Shown here: in pieces, positions 7,096 through 14,766 of the stretch
How the letters are laid out: each line of letters begins with the position of its first letter
Position numbering within the stretch: position 1 is the stretch's first letter
NCBI GenBank assembly: GCA_035717845.1
Contig: DASTIC010000220.1
Coordinates: 1 to 18,692 of the forward strand
DNA: 18,692 nucleotides
From: DASSUW01 sp035717845
GTDB taxonomy: Bacteria > Actinomycetota > Thermoleophilia > Solirubrobacterales > Solirubrobacteraceae
Reading direction: 5' to 3'
Notes under the pieces: model-generated
Databases searched by the model: none
Told to the model about the DNA's origin: nothing
Seen by the model: the letters and a program-made list of their open reading frames with translations, nothing else
Position numbers and translations under genes: made by a program

Positions 7096-8826
7096 ATGCG
7101 CGCTCCCCTCCTCGCGGCCGCCACGCTCGCCGCCTGCCTGCTGCCTGCCGCTCCCGCCGCCGCCGGGGACCCGATCATGCCCCTCTCGGAGGTGCAGAGC
7201 GGGATGCAGTGCACCGGCTATTCGGTGGTCCGGGGGACGGCGATCTCCGCGTTCGACGTCGAGGTGATCGACGTCGTCGACAGCGAGCCGGGCTCGGGGA
7301 CGGCGATGATCCTCGTCGAGGCGTCCGGCCCGGCCGTGGACCGGACCGGCGTCGGCCCCGGCTTCTCCGGCTCGCCCGTGTACTGCGGCGGGCGCAACAT
7401 CGGCGCGATCTCGCAGTCGATCGGCGACTACGGCGGGAAGGTGGTGCTGGCCACGCCGATCGAGTCGATGCTCGCGAACCCCGTCGACCCGCCGCGGCCG
7501 CGGGCCGGCCGGGCCGCCGCCTCGCCGCGCGCCGCGACCGCCCTCCGGCGCATCCGTCGGGAGGGCACCCGGCCGCTCATGGCGCCGCTCACGGTCAGCG
7601 GGCTGCACCCCGCGCTGGGGCGGGCACTCGAGCGCGCCGGGAAGCGCGTCGGCCGGCCGGTCACCGCGATCCCCGCCGGCCCGCTCGGCAGCTTCCCGCC
7701 GCAGACGCTCCAGCCGGGCTCGGCCGTGGCGGCGGGGTACTCGAGCGGAGACGTGCGGGTCTCGGCGTTGGGCACCGTCGCGTACACCGACGCCGATCGC
7801 GTGTGGGCCTTCGGGCATCCGTTCGAGAACGCCGGCGCGCGCTCGCTGCTCCTCCAGGACGCCTACATCTTCAGGGTCATCAACGACCCGAACGCGGCGA
7901 TCACCGGCGGCTCCTACAAGCTCGGCTTCGCCGGCCATGACCTTGGCACGCTGACCAACGACGCCTCCGCCGCGGTCGTCGGCCGCGTCGGGGCACTCCC
8001 CACGACCACCGCCGTCCAGGCGTTCGCTCGCGACGGCGACACCGGTGCCACCCGCTTCGTGGAGACGACGGTGGCCGACGAGACCGACCTCGACAACCCG
8101 ACCGGCTTCACCGGGCTCGGAGCCGTCGCTCCGCTCGCCGTCGCCCAGGCCACCGGCACGGTCATGCAGAGCGCGCCCGGCCGCCTGACCGGGCGCATGT
8201 GCATGACGATCCGCCTCCGCGAGCGCCCGAAGCGCCCCGCGCGCTTCTGCAATCGCTACCTGTCGTCGACGATCTTCGACCCGATGGCCGGGGCGCTCAG
8301 CAACCCGATCGCGTTCCCGGCCGCCTTCGACGTCAGCGACGCGATCGCGCTGGTAGAGGCCTTCGAGGGCCGGACCCCGCACGTCACCTCGTTGCGGGCC
8401 CGGGTCGACCTCAAGCGCGGGGAGCGGCTGGCGCTGCTGCGCGGCGTCGACGCGCCCCGGCGCGTGCGGCGCGGCAAGAAGGTCACGCTGCGGGTCAAGC
8501 TCCAGCGCATCCGCGGCGCGACGTTCACCAAGCGCTACCGCGTGCGCATCCCGCGGGTGAAGCCGGGCCGGCGCACGCTCAGGCTCAGCGGCTTCGAGGA
8601 GTCCCGCGACGAGAGCGACCTGCTCGAGGCCCTCCTGGGCGCCGACCCCGAGGACGAGCTCGACGACGGGCCGGCGAGCCTCAACGATCTGATCGACGAG
8701 ATCGAGGGGCTCCGGCGCTGGGACGGCGTCGAGCTCCGGCTCGGCAGCAAGAGCGGGCGCGCGTTCCTCGACCCGGACCAGGTCATCACCGGCAGCGCCC
8801 GCACCACAGTGCGCGTCGTCCGCTAG
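7096..8826 (+). CDS. Secreted S55 (SpoIVB-type) peptidase-like protein
   Basis: A 576-residue exported protein. Residues 1-23 form a signal peptide ending AAPAAAG. The S55-like part follows: MPLSEVQSGM and SAFDVEVIDVV (about 28-61), then GFSGSPVYCGG with the likely nucleophile Ser91, then ATPIESML. A basic, Ala/Pro-rich linker runs from about 130 to 160. A second half carries ALGTVAYTDADRVWAFGHPF with the likely catalytic His241. The C-terminal third (about 430-576) is a basic beta-rich region with an acidic patch near 515. In Bacillus subtilis SpoIVB the His half precedes the Ser half, so the order here is swapped. Cys39 and Cys97, and two later cysteines near 371 and 384, could form disulfides. 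No clear Shine-Dalgarno site is seen. Cleavage of other proteins or of itself is inferred, not shown. Confidence 0.82.
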   Translation: MRAPLLAAATLAACLLPAAPAAAGDPIMPLSEVQSGMQCTGYSVVRGTAISAFDVEVIDVVDSEPGSGTAMILVEASGPAVDRTGVGPGFSGSPVYCGGRNIGAISQSIGDYGGKVVLATPIESMLANPVDPPRPRAGRAAASPRAATALRRIRREGTRPLMAPLTVSGLHPALGRALERAGKRVGRPVTAIPAGPLGSFPPQTLQPGSAVAAGYSSGDVRVSALGTVAYTDADRVWAFGHPFENAGARSLLLQDAYIFRVINDPNAAITGGSYKLGFAGHDLGTLTNDASAAVVGRVGALPTTTAVQAFARDGDTGATRFVETTVADETDLDNPTGFTGLGAVAPLAVAQATGTVMQSAPGRLTGRMCMTIRLRERPKRPARFCNRYLSSTIFDPMAGALSNPIAFPAAFDVSDAIALVEAFEGRTPHVTSLRARVDLKRGERLALLRGVDAPRRVRRGKKVTLRVKLQRIRGATFTKRYRVRIPRVKPGRRTLRLSGFEESRDESDLLEALLGADPEDELDDGPASLNDLIDEIEGLRRWDGVELRLGSKSGRAFLDPDQVITGSARTTVRVVR

Positions 8827-9620
8827 CCGCTCTCGATGCGATACACCGTGCCGGTCGGCGCGAGGTCGGCGGCCGCGGCGCGCGGCACGCCCTCGGCCAG
8901 CAGCGCGGCGAACGTCTCCGTGCTCGCGGCCATCATGTCGAGCAGCGTCTGCACGGGCGTCGCCTCCGCCTTGACCCCGTTCGCGTAGTCGGTCGCGTAG
9001 CCCAGCAGCGCGTATGGCAGCTCGGCCTCCCCGCACAGCACCGCCTCAGGCCCGCCGGTCTGCGAGACGTGGGTGACCCCGCACGCCGCGAGCCCCCGGA
9101 TCTCGGCGCGGGTGTTGAAGCGCGGCCCGTCGACGTGGCCGTAGACGCCGCCGTCGCGCACGTCGATGGCCGCCGCGCGGGCGCCCGCGAGCAGCGCCTC
9201 GCGCAGCGGCTGGGAGAACGGCCCTTCGAAGATCCAGTGCCCGCGGCGGCGGTCGCCTGGCTCGGGGTAGAACGTGACCAGCTCGCCGTCGCCGAGCCGG
9301 TTGGCGAGGAAGTGCAGGTCGTCGAAGCAGGTGACGGAGCCGAGCTGGACCTCCGGGTCGACCGCTCCGCACACGGTGACGGCGATCACCGCCCGCACGC
9401 CGAGCTGGGCGAGCGCGGCGACGTTCGCCCGGTGCGTGACGACGTTCGACAGCCGCCGGTGCCCCTCGCCATGGCGGGAGATGTGCAGCACCTCGGTCCC
9501 CGCGAGGACGCCGCGCGTGACGAGCGCGTCGCCCCAGTCGGTCCCGACCAGCTCGGGCTTGGCGGACTCGAAGCCGGGCAGCGAGTGCGTCCCCGAGCCG
9601 GTGATGATCGCGATCGGCAT
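8823..9620 (-). CDS. MTAP/purine nucleoside phosphorylase family protein
   Basis: A 265-residue member of the trimeric PNP/MTA phosphorylase family, close to the usual length. It starts MPIAIITGSGT, the phosphate-binding strand expected within the first ten residues, which supports this start. Further motifs are SRHGEGH (48-54), RANVAAL (64-70), VCGAVDP (83-89), GPRFNTRAEIR (165-175), SQTGGPEAV (186-194) and ATDYANG (209-215). The family splits a purine nucleoside with phosphate into base and sugar-1-phosphate. The aspartate in TDY favours a 6-aminopurine such as methylthioadenosine, while the second aspartate usual in MTAP (TDYD) is Ala. Substrate therefore remains open between methylthioadenosine, methylthioinosine and other nucleosides. 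Its stop shares CTAG with the convergent S55-like gene. Confidence 0.88.
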   Translation of the reverse strand: MPIAIITGSGTHSLPGFESAKPELVGTDWGDALVTRGVLAGTEVLHISRHGEGHRRLSNVVTHRANVAALAQLGVRAVIAVTVCGAVDPEVQLGSVTCFDDLHFLANRLGDGELVTFYPEPGDRRRGHWIFEGPFSQPLREALLAGARAAAIDVRDGGVYGHVDGPRFNTRAEIRGLAACGVTHVSQTGGPEAVLCGEAELPYALLGYATDYANGVKAEATPVQTLLDMMAASTETFAALLAEGVPRAAAADLAPTGTVYRIESG

Positions 9621-9630
9621 GGCGCGGGAG

Positions 9631-9638
9631 TATGCATA
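9631..9638. promoter_or_regulatory. TATGCATA palindrome between divergent genes, candidate bidirectional -10
   Basis: The phosphorylase ATG (9618-9620) and the acetyltransferase ATG (9632-9634) face away from each other with 11 bp between. The only AT-rich sequence there is the perfect palindrome TATGCATA. On the minus strand it yields CATACT ending 8 nt before the phosphorylase ATG (4 of 6 consensus bases). On the plus strand it yields TATGCA or CATAAG. If it serves the plus strand, translation of the acetyltransferase may start at the GTG at 9650 instead. Confidence 0.4.
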
Positions 9639-10849
9639 AGCTCCGCGCGGTGGACCCGGCTCCGATTCGCAGCGATGAGATCCCCGACTTCGTGCGCTCG
9701 GTCTTCCACGCGTTCCACTACGTGGTGCCCGAGGACGAGGTCGAGGCGCGTGTCGAGAACGTCGAGGTCGAGCGGACGCTCGTGCTGCGCGACGACGGGC
9801 GGATCGTCGCCGCGGCCGGCATCTTCACGCGCGAGTTGACCGTCCCCGGCGCGGTCGTGCCGCTGGCGGCCGTGACGATGGTCGGGGTGCAGCCCACGCA
9901 CCGCCGTCGCGGGATGCTGAGCGCGCTGATGCGCCGCCAGCTCGCCGACGTGCACGAGGCCGGGCGCGAGGCGATCGCCGCGCTGTGGGCGTCCGAGTCG
10001 GCCATCTACGGGCGGTTCGGCTACGGCATGGCCACCCTGTCCGCCGAGCTCGACATCACCAAGCCCGACGCCCTGCTCCGCGCCGCGCCCGGCCTCCCGG
10101 CCACCCTCCACGACCCCGCCGACGCGGTCGACGCGATGCGCGCCCTGCACGACGCCGTCCGCCCCACGGTGCCGGGGATGCTCGACCGCCACGGCAACTG
10201 GTGGCCCACCCGCCTGCGTAACCCCGAGCGCGACCGCGAGGGCGCCGAGCCGCTGCGGGCGGCGGTCGTCGACGGCGTTGCCTACGCGCTCTTCGCGATC
10301 AAGCGGGGATTCGAGCACGGCCGACCGTCGGGTGAGGTGCGCGTGCGCGAGCTGCTCGCGTCGACGCCGGCGGGCCACGCCGCGATCTGGGACTTCCTGC
10401 TCGGGCTGGACCTCACCACCCGGATCGTGTGGGACGGGGCGCCGGTCGACGAGCCGCTGCCGCACATGATCGGCGAGGCGCGCGCGGTGCGGACCGAGCT
10501 CAGCGACGGGCTGTGGCTGCGCGTCGTCGACGTGCCGCGGGCGCTGTCCGAGCGCACCTACGGCGAGCCGTTCGAGGTCGTGCTCGAGGTCGCCGACGAC
10601 GTCTGCCCGTGGAACGCCGGGCGCTGGGCGCTGCGCTGGGACGGCAGCGCGGCGACCTGCGCGCGCACCTCGCTCCCGGCGGCGCTCGCGCTCAGCAGCG
10701 CCGAGATCGGCGCCGCGTACCTCGGCGGCCCGACGCTCGAGCTGCTCGCCCGCGCCGGGCGCGTCGGCGAGCTGCGCACCGGCGCGCTCGCCCCCGTCAG
10801 CCGCTCGTTCGCCGGCCTCCGGGCGCCCTGGTGCCCGGAGATCTTCTAG
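9632..10849 (+). CDS. Eis-like GNAT N-acetyltransferase
   Basis: A 405-residue protein with the Eis architecture: an N-terminal GNAT domain, a second GNAT-like domain, and a sterol-carrier-protein-like C-terminal domain. The acetyl-CoA motif is VTMVGVQPTHRRRGML (81-96). IYGRFGYG (125-132) carries the tyrosine that acts as general acid in Eis, and the protein ends PWCPEIF, matching the family's rule that the C-terminal carboxylate takes part in catalysis. Mycobacterial Eis acetylates amines of aminoglycosides, polyamines and peptides; the substrate here is unknown. The length matches Eis (about 400 residues). ATG at 9632 gives the longest frame, but GGGAG lies only one base away. GTG at 9650 would also fit if the TATGCATA palindrome is the -10. 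Confidence 0.9.
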   Translation: MHKLRAVDPAPIRSDEIPDFVRSVFHAFHYVVPEDEVEARVENVEVERTLVLRDDGRIVAAAGIFTRELTVPGAVVPLAAVTMVGVQPTHRRRGMLSALMRRQLADVHEAGREAIAALWASESAIYGRFGYGMATLSAELDITKPDALLRAAPGLPATLHDPADAVDAMRALHDAVRPTVPGMLDRHGNWWPTRLRNPERDREGAEPLRAAVVDGVAYALFAIKRGFEHGRPSGEVRVRELLASTPAGHAAIWDFLLGLDLTTRIVWDGAPVDEPLPHMIGEARAVRTELSDGLWLRVVDVPRALSERTYGEPFEVVLEVADDVCPWNAGRWALRWDGSAATCARTSLPAALALSSAEIGAAYLGGPTLELLARAGRVGELRTGALAPVSRSFAGLRAPWCPEIF

Positions 10850-10890
10850 TGCGGCTTACTCGTACTCGCAAGCTCGCGCGAGCGCCTTGA
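10850..10890. other. Short convergent gap with GC palindrome
   Basis: The 41-bp gap between the acetyltransferase stop and the regulator stop holds the perfect palindrome GCTCGCGCGAGC (10872-10883). It could fold as a 4-bp stem with a GCGC loop. No run of T follows on either strand, so it is at best a weak terminator candidate. Confidence 0.25.
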
Positions 10891-12141
10891 TTACCGGTCC
10901 TTGGGGTCCCTGGGCACGCGTCCGCCCTCTGCGCCGGCCTCGGTGGCCGGGCCGCGCGGGGCGGCAATGCCGAGCACGCGCATCGCCTTGAGGCCGAGGC
11001 CGAGCTTCTCGCGCCCGTCGGTCGACGACACGTCGAGGCCCGTGAGGTCGCGCACGCTCTCGAGGCGGTAGCGGATCGTGTGGCGGTGGGTGTAGAGGCG
11101 CTGGGCGGTGCCGGCCACATTGCCGTCGGCGTCGAGGAACGTCTCCAGCGTCTGCACGAGGTCGGTCTCGTACTGCTCGTCGTAGGTGACGAGCGGCTGC
11201 ACCGTCTCGGCGAAGAAGCGCTGGAGCTCGGCGGGGTCCTCGCTCATCGCCGGCAGCAGGAGCCGGTAGGCGCCGGTCTCCTCGAAGGCCAGCACGCCCT
11301 CCTCCGGGCCGCCCTCGGCCACGTTCGCGGCGAGCAGCGCCTCGTTGCCGGCGCGGTAGAGGTCGGCGGGATCGGTGGCGAGCCGCGAGTGGCCGACGGC
11401 GAACAGGAACCCGTGCAGGCTCGAGCGCAGCTCCCGCGCGATCGCCGCGGCCACCCGGCGCACCTCGCCGTCCTCGCTCGCAACGAGCATCACGACCACG
11501 TGGCCGGTGTTGTCGCCCAGCGTGTCGACCACGGCCGCCAGGGAGCCGGGCGCGCTCGCCCGGGCCGCCCGCTCGGCGGCGGCGAGCACGCGACTGCGCC
11601 AGTCGTCCTCGGCGGGTGCGTAGTGGCGGGCGCGCACGACGACGACCGCCGCGCCTGCCGCGACGTCCACCCCCAGCTCGGCGGCGCCGGCCACGATGTC
11701 GGCGCGGTCGGTGACCTCGCGCCGCAGGACGGCGCCCAGGTACTCGGCCTGCGCGGCCTCGGACGCGCGCTCGGGCGCGCGCACGCGCTCGACCTCGGAG
11801 GCGATCAGGGTCGTGACGACGCGCAGCAGCGCGGCCCGCGGCTCGCCCGAGCGGCCGCGCACGCGCAGCCGGCCCACGACCTCGTCCCCCACCCGCAGCT
11901 CGTGGGTGTCGACGCCCTGGGCGTCTGCCGTCAACGCTCGCTCATCGGCCGTCGAGCGGGCGGCGACGGCCAGCACCGCGCTCGACCGGTCGATCAGCAC
12001 GAGCGAGGCGCCGAGCGCCCGCGAGGCGGCCCGGATCACTTCCGGCAGCCCGAGCCCGGACTCGACCGCCTCGGTGATCTCGGCGAGCGCGTCGAGGCCC
12101 GCAGCGGTCGGCTCCGGGCGGATGGGGATCGGCTCGCCCAT
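10891..12141 (-). CDS. PucR/CdaR-family transcriptional regulator
   Basis: A 416-residue regulator, last gene of the eight-gene operon. The N-terminal 130 residues look like a GAF-type sensor (the LGASLVLIDRS and LTADAQG region). The middle part (about 150-300) resembles the GGDEF-like domain common in this family. The C-terminal helix-turn-helix is clear: LVQTLETFLDADGNVAGTAQ followed by RLYTHRHTIRYRLESVRDL, the PucR-type HTH_30 signature. The ATG shares one base with the stop of the 72-residue membrane protein (TGATG), so it is translationally coupled. Family members respond to metabolites such as purines, sugar acids or amino acids. A nucleoside phosphorylase gene lies about 1.3 kb away, but no direct link can be shown. 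The tail after the HTH is short and charged. Confidence 0.92.
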   Translation of the reverse strand: MGEPIPIRPEPTAAGLDALAEITEAVESGLGLPEVIRAASRALGASLVLIDRSSAVLAVAARSTADERALTADAQGVDTHELRVGDEVVGRLRVRGRSGEPRAALLRVVTTLIASEVERVRAPERASEAAQAEYLGAVLRREVTDRADIVAGAAELGVDVAAGAAVVVVRARHYAPAEDDWRSRVLAAAERAARASAPGSLAAVVDTLGDNTGHVVVMLVASEDGEVRRVAAAIARELRSSLHGFLFAVGHSRLATDPADLYRAGNEALLAANVAEGGPEEGVLAFEETGAYRLLLPAMSEDPAELQRFFAETVQPLVTYDEQYETDLVQTLETFLDADGNVAGTAQRLYTHRHTIRYRLESVRDLTGLDVSSTDGREKLGLGLKAMRVLGIAAPRGPATEAGAEGGRVPRDPKDR

Positions 12142-12359
12142 CACAGCCGGTCGTAGTACCAGAGCACGACGCCGCCCGCGAGCGCGCCGACCGTCACGAA
12201 CGCGGCGAGCACGTAGAGGCTCATGACGAGGGCGAGCAGGCGCTCGCGCATGCGCCAGTACGACCGCCACGCCGGTACGGCGATGAGGGCGATCCAGAGG
12301 GTCAGCGAGACGAACGCCGCCACCCCGATGACGATGAGCGTGAGCCGGTCGTCGATCAT
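12141..12359 (-). CDS. Small two-helix membrane protein, function unknown
   Basis: A 72-residue protein that I do not recognise. It has a short acidic start (MIDD), a hydrophobic helix at about residues 7-28, a basic amphipathic link (WRSYWRMRER, about 31-40) and a second helix at about 41-66, ending WYYDRL. The positive link suggests a hairpin with both ends outside and the loop in the cytoplasm. The ATG overlaps the DedA-PAP2 stop as ATGA (12356-12359), and its own stop shares a base with the PucR start. This tight coupling on both sides is the main evidence that it is a real gene. It may be a partner of the membrane fusion protein or a signal link to the regulator; both ideas are inference from position only. 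Confidence 0.75.
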   Translation of the reverse strand: MIDDRLTLIVIGVAAFVSLTLWIALIAVPAWRSYWRMRERLLALVMSLYVLAAFVTVGALAGGVVLWYYDRL

Positions 12360-13921
12360 GCGACTCGGCGTCCATTGTGGCGCACGTACCCGGCGACGAG
12401 CACGACAGCCGCCACGAGCGACCACGTTGCGGTCGCCAGCGCGGCGCCGCCGATGGTGTCCGTGACGTAGTGCACGCGCAGGTAGACGCGGGTCAGCGCG
12501 ACCGCCGCGACGAGCACGATGGCCACCGTCACAGCCGCGAACCGCACCGCCCAGCCCGTCCCGGCGCGCACGAGCACGACCGCGCACACAGCCCACGCCA
12601 CGGCATAGGCGGTGTGGCCCGACGGGTAGGCGTGGAGCTCAGCGTCGACCAGCGGGTTCGAGGGCCGCGCGCGGCCGTACGCCGTCTTGGCGACGTGGAC
12701 GAACACGAACGTCAGCGCCATGCCGGCGACGAGCGTCACGGCGTCGCCCCAGCGGCCCTTCGAGGCCGACCACGCGGCGGTGACGAGCACCACGGCGGCC
12801 GCCACGGGAAGGGATCCGAGCCGGGTCACCACCCTCGCGATCTCCACGAGCCAGCCCATGTTGAGCTCCTCCGCCACGTCCGCGCCGATCCGGTCGATGC
12901 GCGGCACCCCCGCGTCGGCGGCGACGTCGCCGAGCACGAAGAACGTGAAGCCGCCCACCGCCAGCAGCGCGAGGAACGTCGTCAGCTCCAGCCCGAGTTG
13001 GCCGGGGGTGAGCCGGTCCCAGCCGAAGCGCGCGGTGAGGTCGGCACCGCCCGCCGCGGGGCGCCCGACGAGCCGCCACGCCGGTCCGCCGAGCCGCACG
13101 AGCACCCGCCAGCCGGGGCGGTCCTCGCGCTCCTCGAGCCACGCGCGGACCTGCTCGCGCTTGTCGGGATCGCGCCGCAGCTGGACGAGGAAGACGATGG
13201 CCACCACGACCGCTGCCACGGTCCCGAACGCCAGGAGACCGCGGGAGACGTAGGTCGTGAGCTGGTTGAACGACTGCCAGAAGACGTAGCCGAGGGTGCA
13301 GAAGGTGGCCGCCCAGGCGCCGGCGCCGAGGACGTCGTACGGGAGGAAGCGCCGCAGCGGCATGTTCGAGGTGCCGGCGATGAACGGCGCCAGCGCCCGC
13401 ACGAAGCCGATGAAGCGCCCGACGAGGATCGTCAGCCCGCCGCGGCGCTCGAAGAACTCCTCGACCTTGCGCAGGCGGTCCTCGGTGATCTTCACGCGCT
13501 CCCCGTGGCGCAGCAGCCACGCCCGGCCGAGCTTGCGCCCCGCGGTGTAGGACGCGAGGTCGCCGGCCACGGCGCACCCCCACACGATGCCGATCAGCAC
13601 ATACAGCGAGATCTCGCCCTGGCCGGCGACGACGCCGCCGACGATCACGGTCGTCTCCCCGGGCGCGATCAGGCCGATGAACGCTCCCGTCTCGAGGAAC
13701 GCGAGGATGCCGACGAGGAGGTACGTCCAGGGGCCGAGGGCCCGCCCGACGTCGAGCATCAGCTCCTCGAGGTTGGGGAGGTGGACGAGGCCGACGCCCA
13801 CCGCCCCGGCGCCGGCCACGACGAGCCAGCCCGCAGCCTGGGTCCAGCGGCCGAGGTGGTGGCGCCGGACGATCAGGAACGCGGCCAGCGCGAGCGCGCC
13901 GAGCAGCCAGCTCCACTTCAC
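12356..13921 (-). CDS. DedA-PAP2 fusion membrane protein
   Basis: A 521-residue polytopic membrane protein joining two families. The N-terminal half (about 60-245) is DedA/SNARE-associated: ETGAFIGLIAPGET (77-90), AGDLASYTAGRKLG (119-132), FERRGG (157-162) and GRFIGFVRALAPFIAGTSNM (168-187). A soluble basic linker covers about 248-305. The C-terminal half is a PAP2 phosphatase with all three motifs: KX6RP (K412 to RP 419-420), PSGH (433-436) and RX5HX3D (R478, H484, D488). DedA proteins act as lipid (including undecaprenyl phosphate) transporters, and PAP2 enzymes dephosphorylate lipid pyrophosphates. One protein could thus release phosphate from and flip a carrier lipid. The start is GTG overlapping the ispE stop as GTGA (13918-13921). 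Confidence 0.92.
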   Translation of the reverse strand: MKWSWLLGALALAAFLIVRRHHLGRWTQAAGWLVVAGAGAVGVGLVHLPNLEELMLDVGRALGPWTYLLVGILAFLETGAFIGLIAPGETTVIVGGVVAGQGEISLYVLIGIVWGCAVAGDLASYTAGRKLGRAWLLRHGERVKITEDRLRKVEEFFERRGGLTILVGRFIGFVRALAPFIAGTSNMPLRRFLPYDVLGAGAWAATFCTLGYVFWQSFNQLTTYVSRGLLAFGTVAAVVVAIVFLVQLRRDPDKREQVRAWLEEREDRPGWRVLVRLGGPAWRLVGRPAAGGADLTARFGWDRLTPGQLGLELTTFLALLAVGGFTFFVLGDVAADAGVPRIDRIGADVAEELNMGWLVEIARVVTRLGSLPVAAAVVLVTAAWSASKGRWGDAVTLVAGMALTFVFVHVAKTAYGRARPSNPLVDAELHAYPSGHTAYAVAWAVCAVVLVRAGTGWAVRFAAVTVAIVLVAAVALTRVYLRVHYVTDTIGGAALATATWSLVAAVVLVAGYVRHNGRRVA

Positions 13922-14766
13922 GCCGGCTCGACCTCCCCGAAGGCGGATCCGACCGGCTCGACGGCGACGGCGCGCGGGATGGCCTCCGCCGCCTGCCGCG
14001 CGGCGTCGACGGAAGGGAAGAGGCCGAACGCCGTCGGCCCCGAGCCGCTCACCATCGCGGCCTGCGCGCCATGCGAGCGGAGGGCCGCCAGCGCCGCGTC
14101 GATCGCGGGGCACAGCCGTCGAGCGGCGGCCTCGAGATCGTTGACGGGCGGCGGCGGCCCACCGGCGAGAGCTGCCTGCGCGGCGCTCTCCAGCTCGTCC
14201 GCGGTCCGCGCGTCGCCGAGGTCGTCGAACGCGCGGTACACCTGCGGCGTCGAGAGGGCGGCGTCGCTGGGCACGATCACGAGGCCGAACGGCTCTGGGT
14301 CCGGCAGCCGCTCGACGTGCTCGCCGGCGCCCGTCATCAGCACGCGGCCGCCGGCCAGGAGCGCCGGGACGTCGGCGCCGAGCGCGGCGGCGAGCTCGTG
14401 CAGCAGCTCCGGCGGGGCACCGCCCGCGGCGTGAGCGGCGAGGCGCAGCGCGGCGGCCGCATCGGCCGAGCCGCCGCCCATGCCGGCCGCGACCGGGACC
14501 CGCTTGACGATCGTGAGGCGCTGCGGCGGCGCGTCCCATCCGGTGGCCTCGCGGAACAGGGCCAGGGCGCGAGCCCCTAGGTTCGGGCCGTCGACGCCGG
14601 GGCAGCGCACCTCGTCGGCGGCGGCCTCCGGCGCCGGCTCGAGCGTGAGCTCGTCGGCCAGCGACACCGGCTGCACGACGGACACGAGCGGGTGCAGGCC
14701 GTCCTCGCGCGGCGCGCCGACGAACAGCGAGAGGTTGACCTTGCCCGGCGCGCGAGCCGTCAGCAC
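13918..14766 (-). CDS. ispE: 4-diphosphocytidyl-2-C-methyl-D-erythritol kinase
   Basis: A 282-residue GHMP kinase of the MEP isoprenoid pathway, which phosphorylates CDP-methylerythritol. The N terminus is TARAPGKVNLSL with the catalytic-site lysine at 9. GMGGGSADAAAAL (95-107) is the ATP loop, GADVPALLAGG gives the catalytic Asp at about 132, and VSGSGPTAFGLF is the late glycine motif. The length matches IspE. It starts at GTG (14764-14766), overlapping the rsmA stop by 7 nt as GTGCTGA; a CTG three bases on is a less likely start. Its place after rsmA is the conserved actinobacterial order. The following DedA-PAP2 gene may act on the undecaprenyl lipids that this pathway ultimately supplies. 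Confidence 0.96.
   Translation of the reverse strand: MLTARAPGKVNLSLFVGAPREDGLHPLVSVVQPVSLADELTLEPAPEAAADEVRCPGVDGPNLGARALALFREATGWDAPPQRLTIVKRVPVAAGMGGGSADAAAALRLAAHAAGGAPPELLHELAAALGADVPALLAGGRVLMTGAGEHVERLPDPEPFGLVIVPSDAALSTPQVYRAFDDLGDARTADELESAAQAALAGGPPPPVNDLEAAARRLCPAIDAALAALRSHGAQAAMVSGSGPTAFGLFPSVDAARQAAEAIPRAVAVEPVGSAFGEVEPA

Noticed and set aside
6748..9036. Long minus-strand open frame under the S55-like gene
   Set aside because: Its composition is Arg/Gly/Asp-rich and low in complexity, with no motif. The plus strand has a signal peptide and S55 motifs in frame.
10872..10883. GCTCGCGCGAGC palindrome as an intrinsic terminator
   Set aside because: The stem is only 4 bp if a loop is allowed and no T-run follows on either strand. 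Kept only as a weak note.
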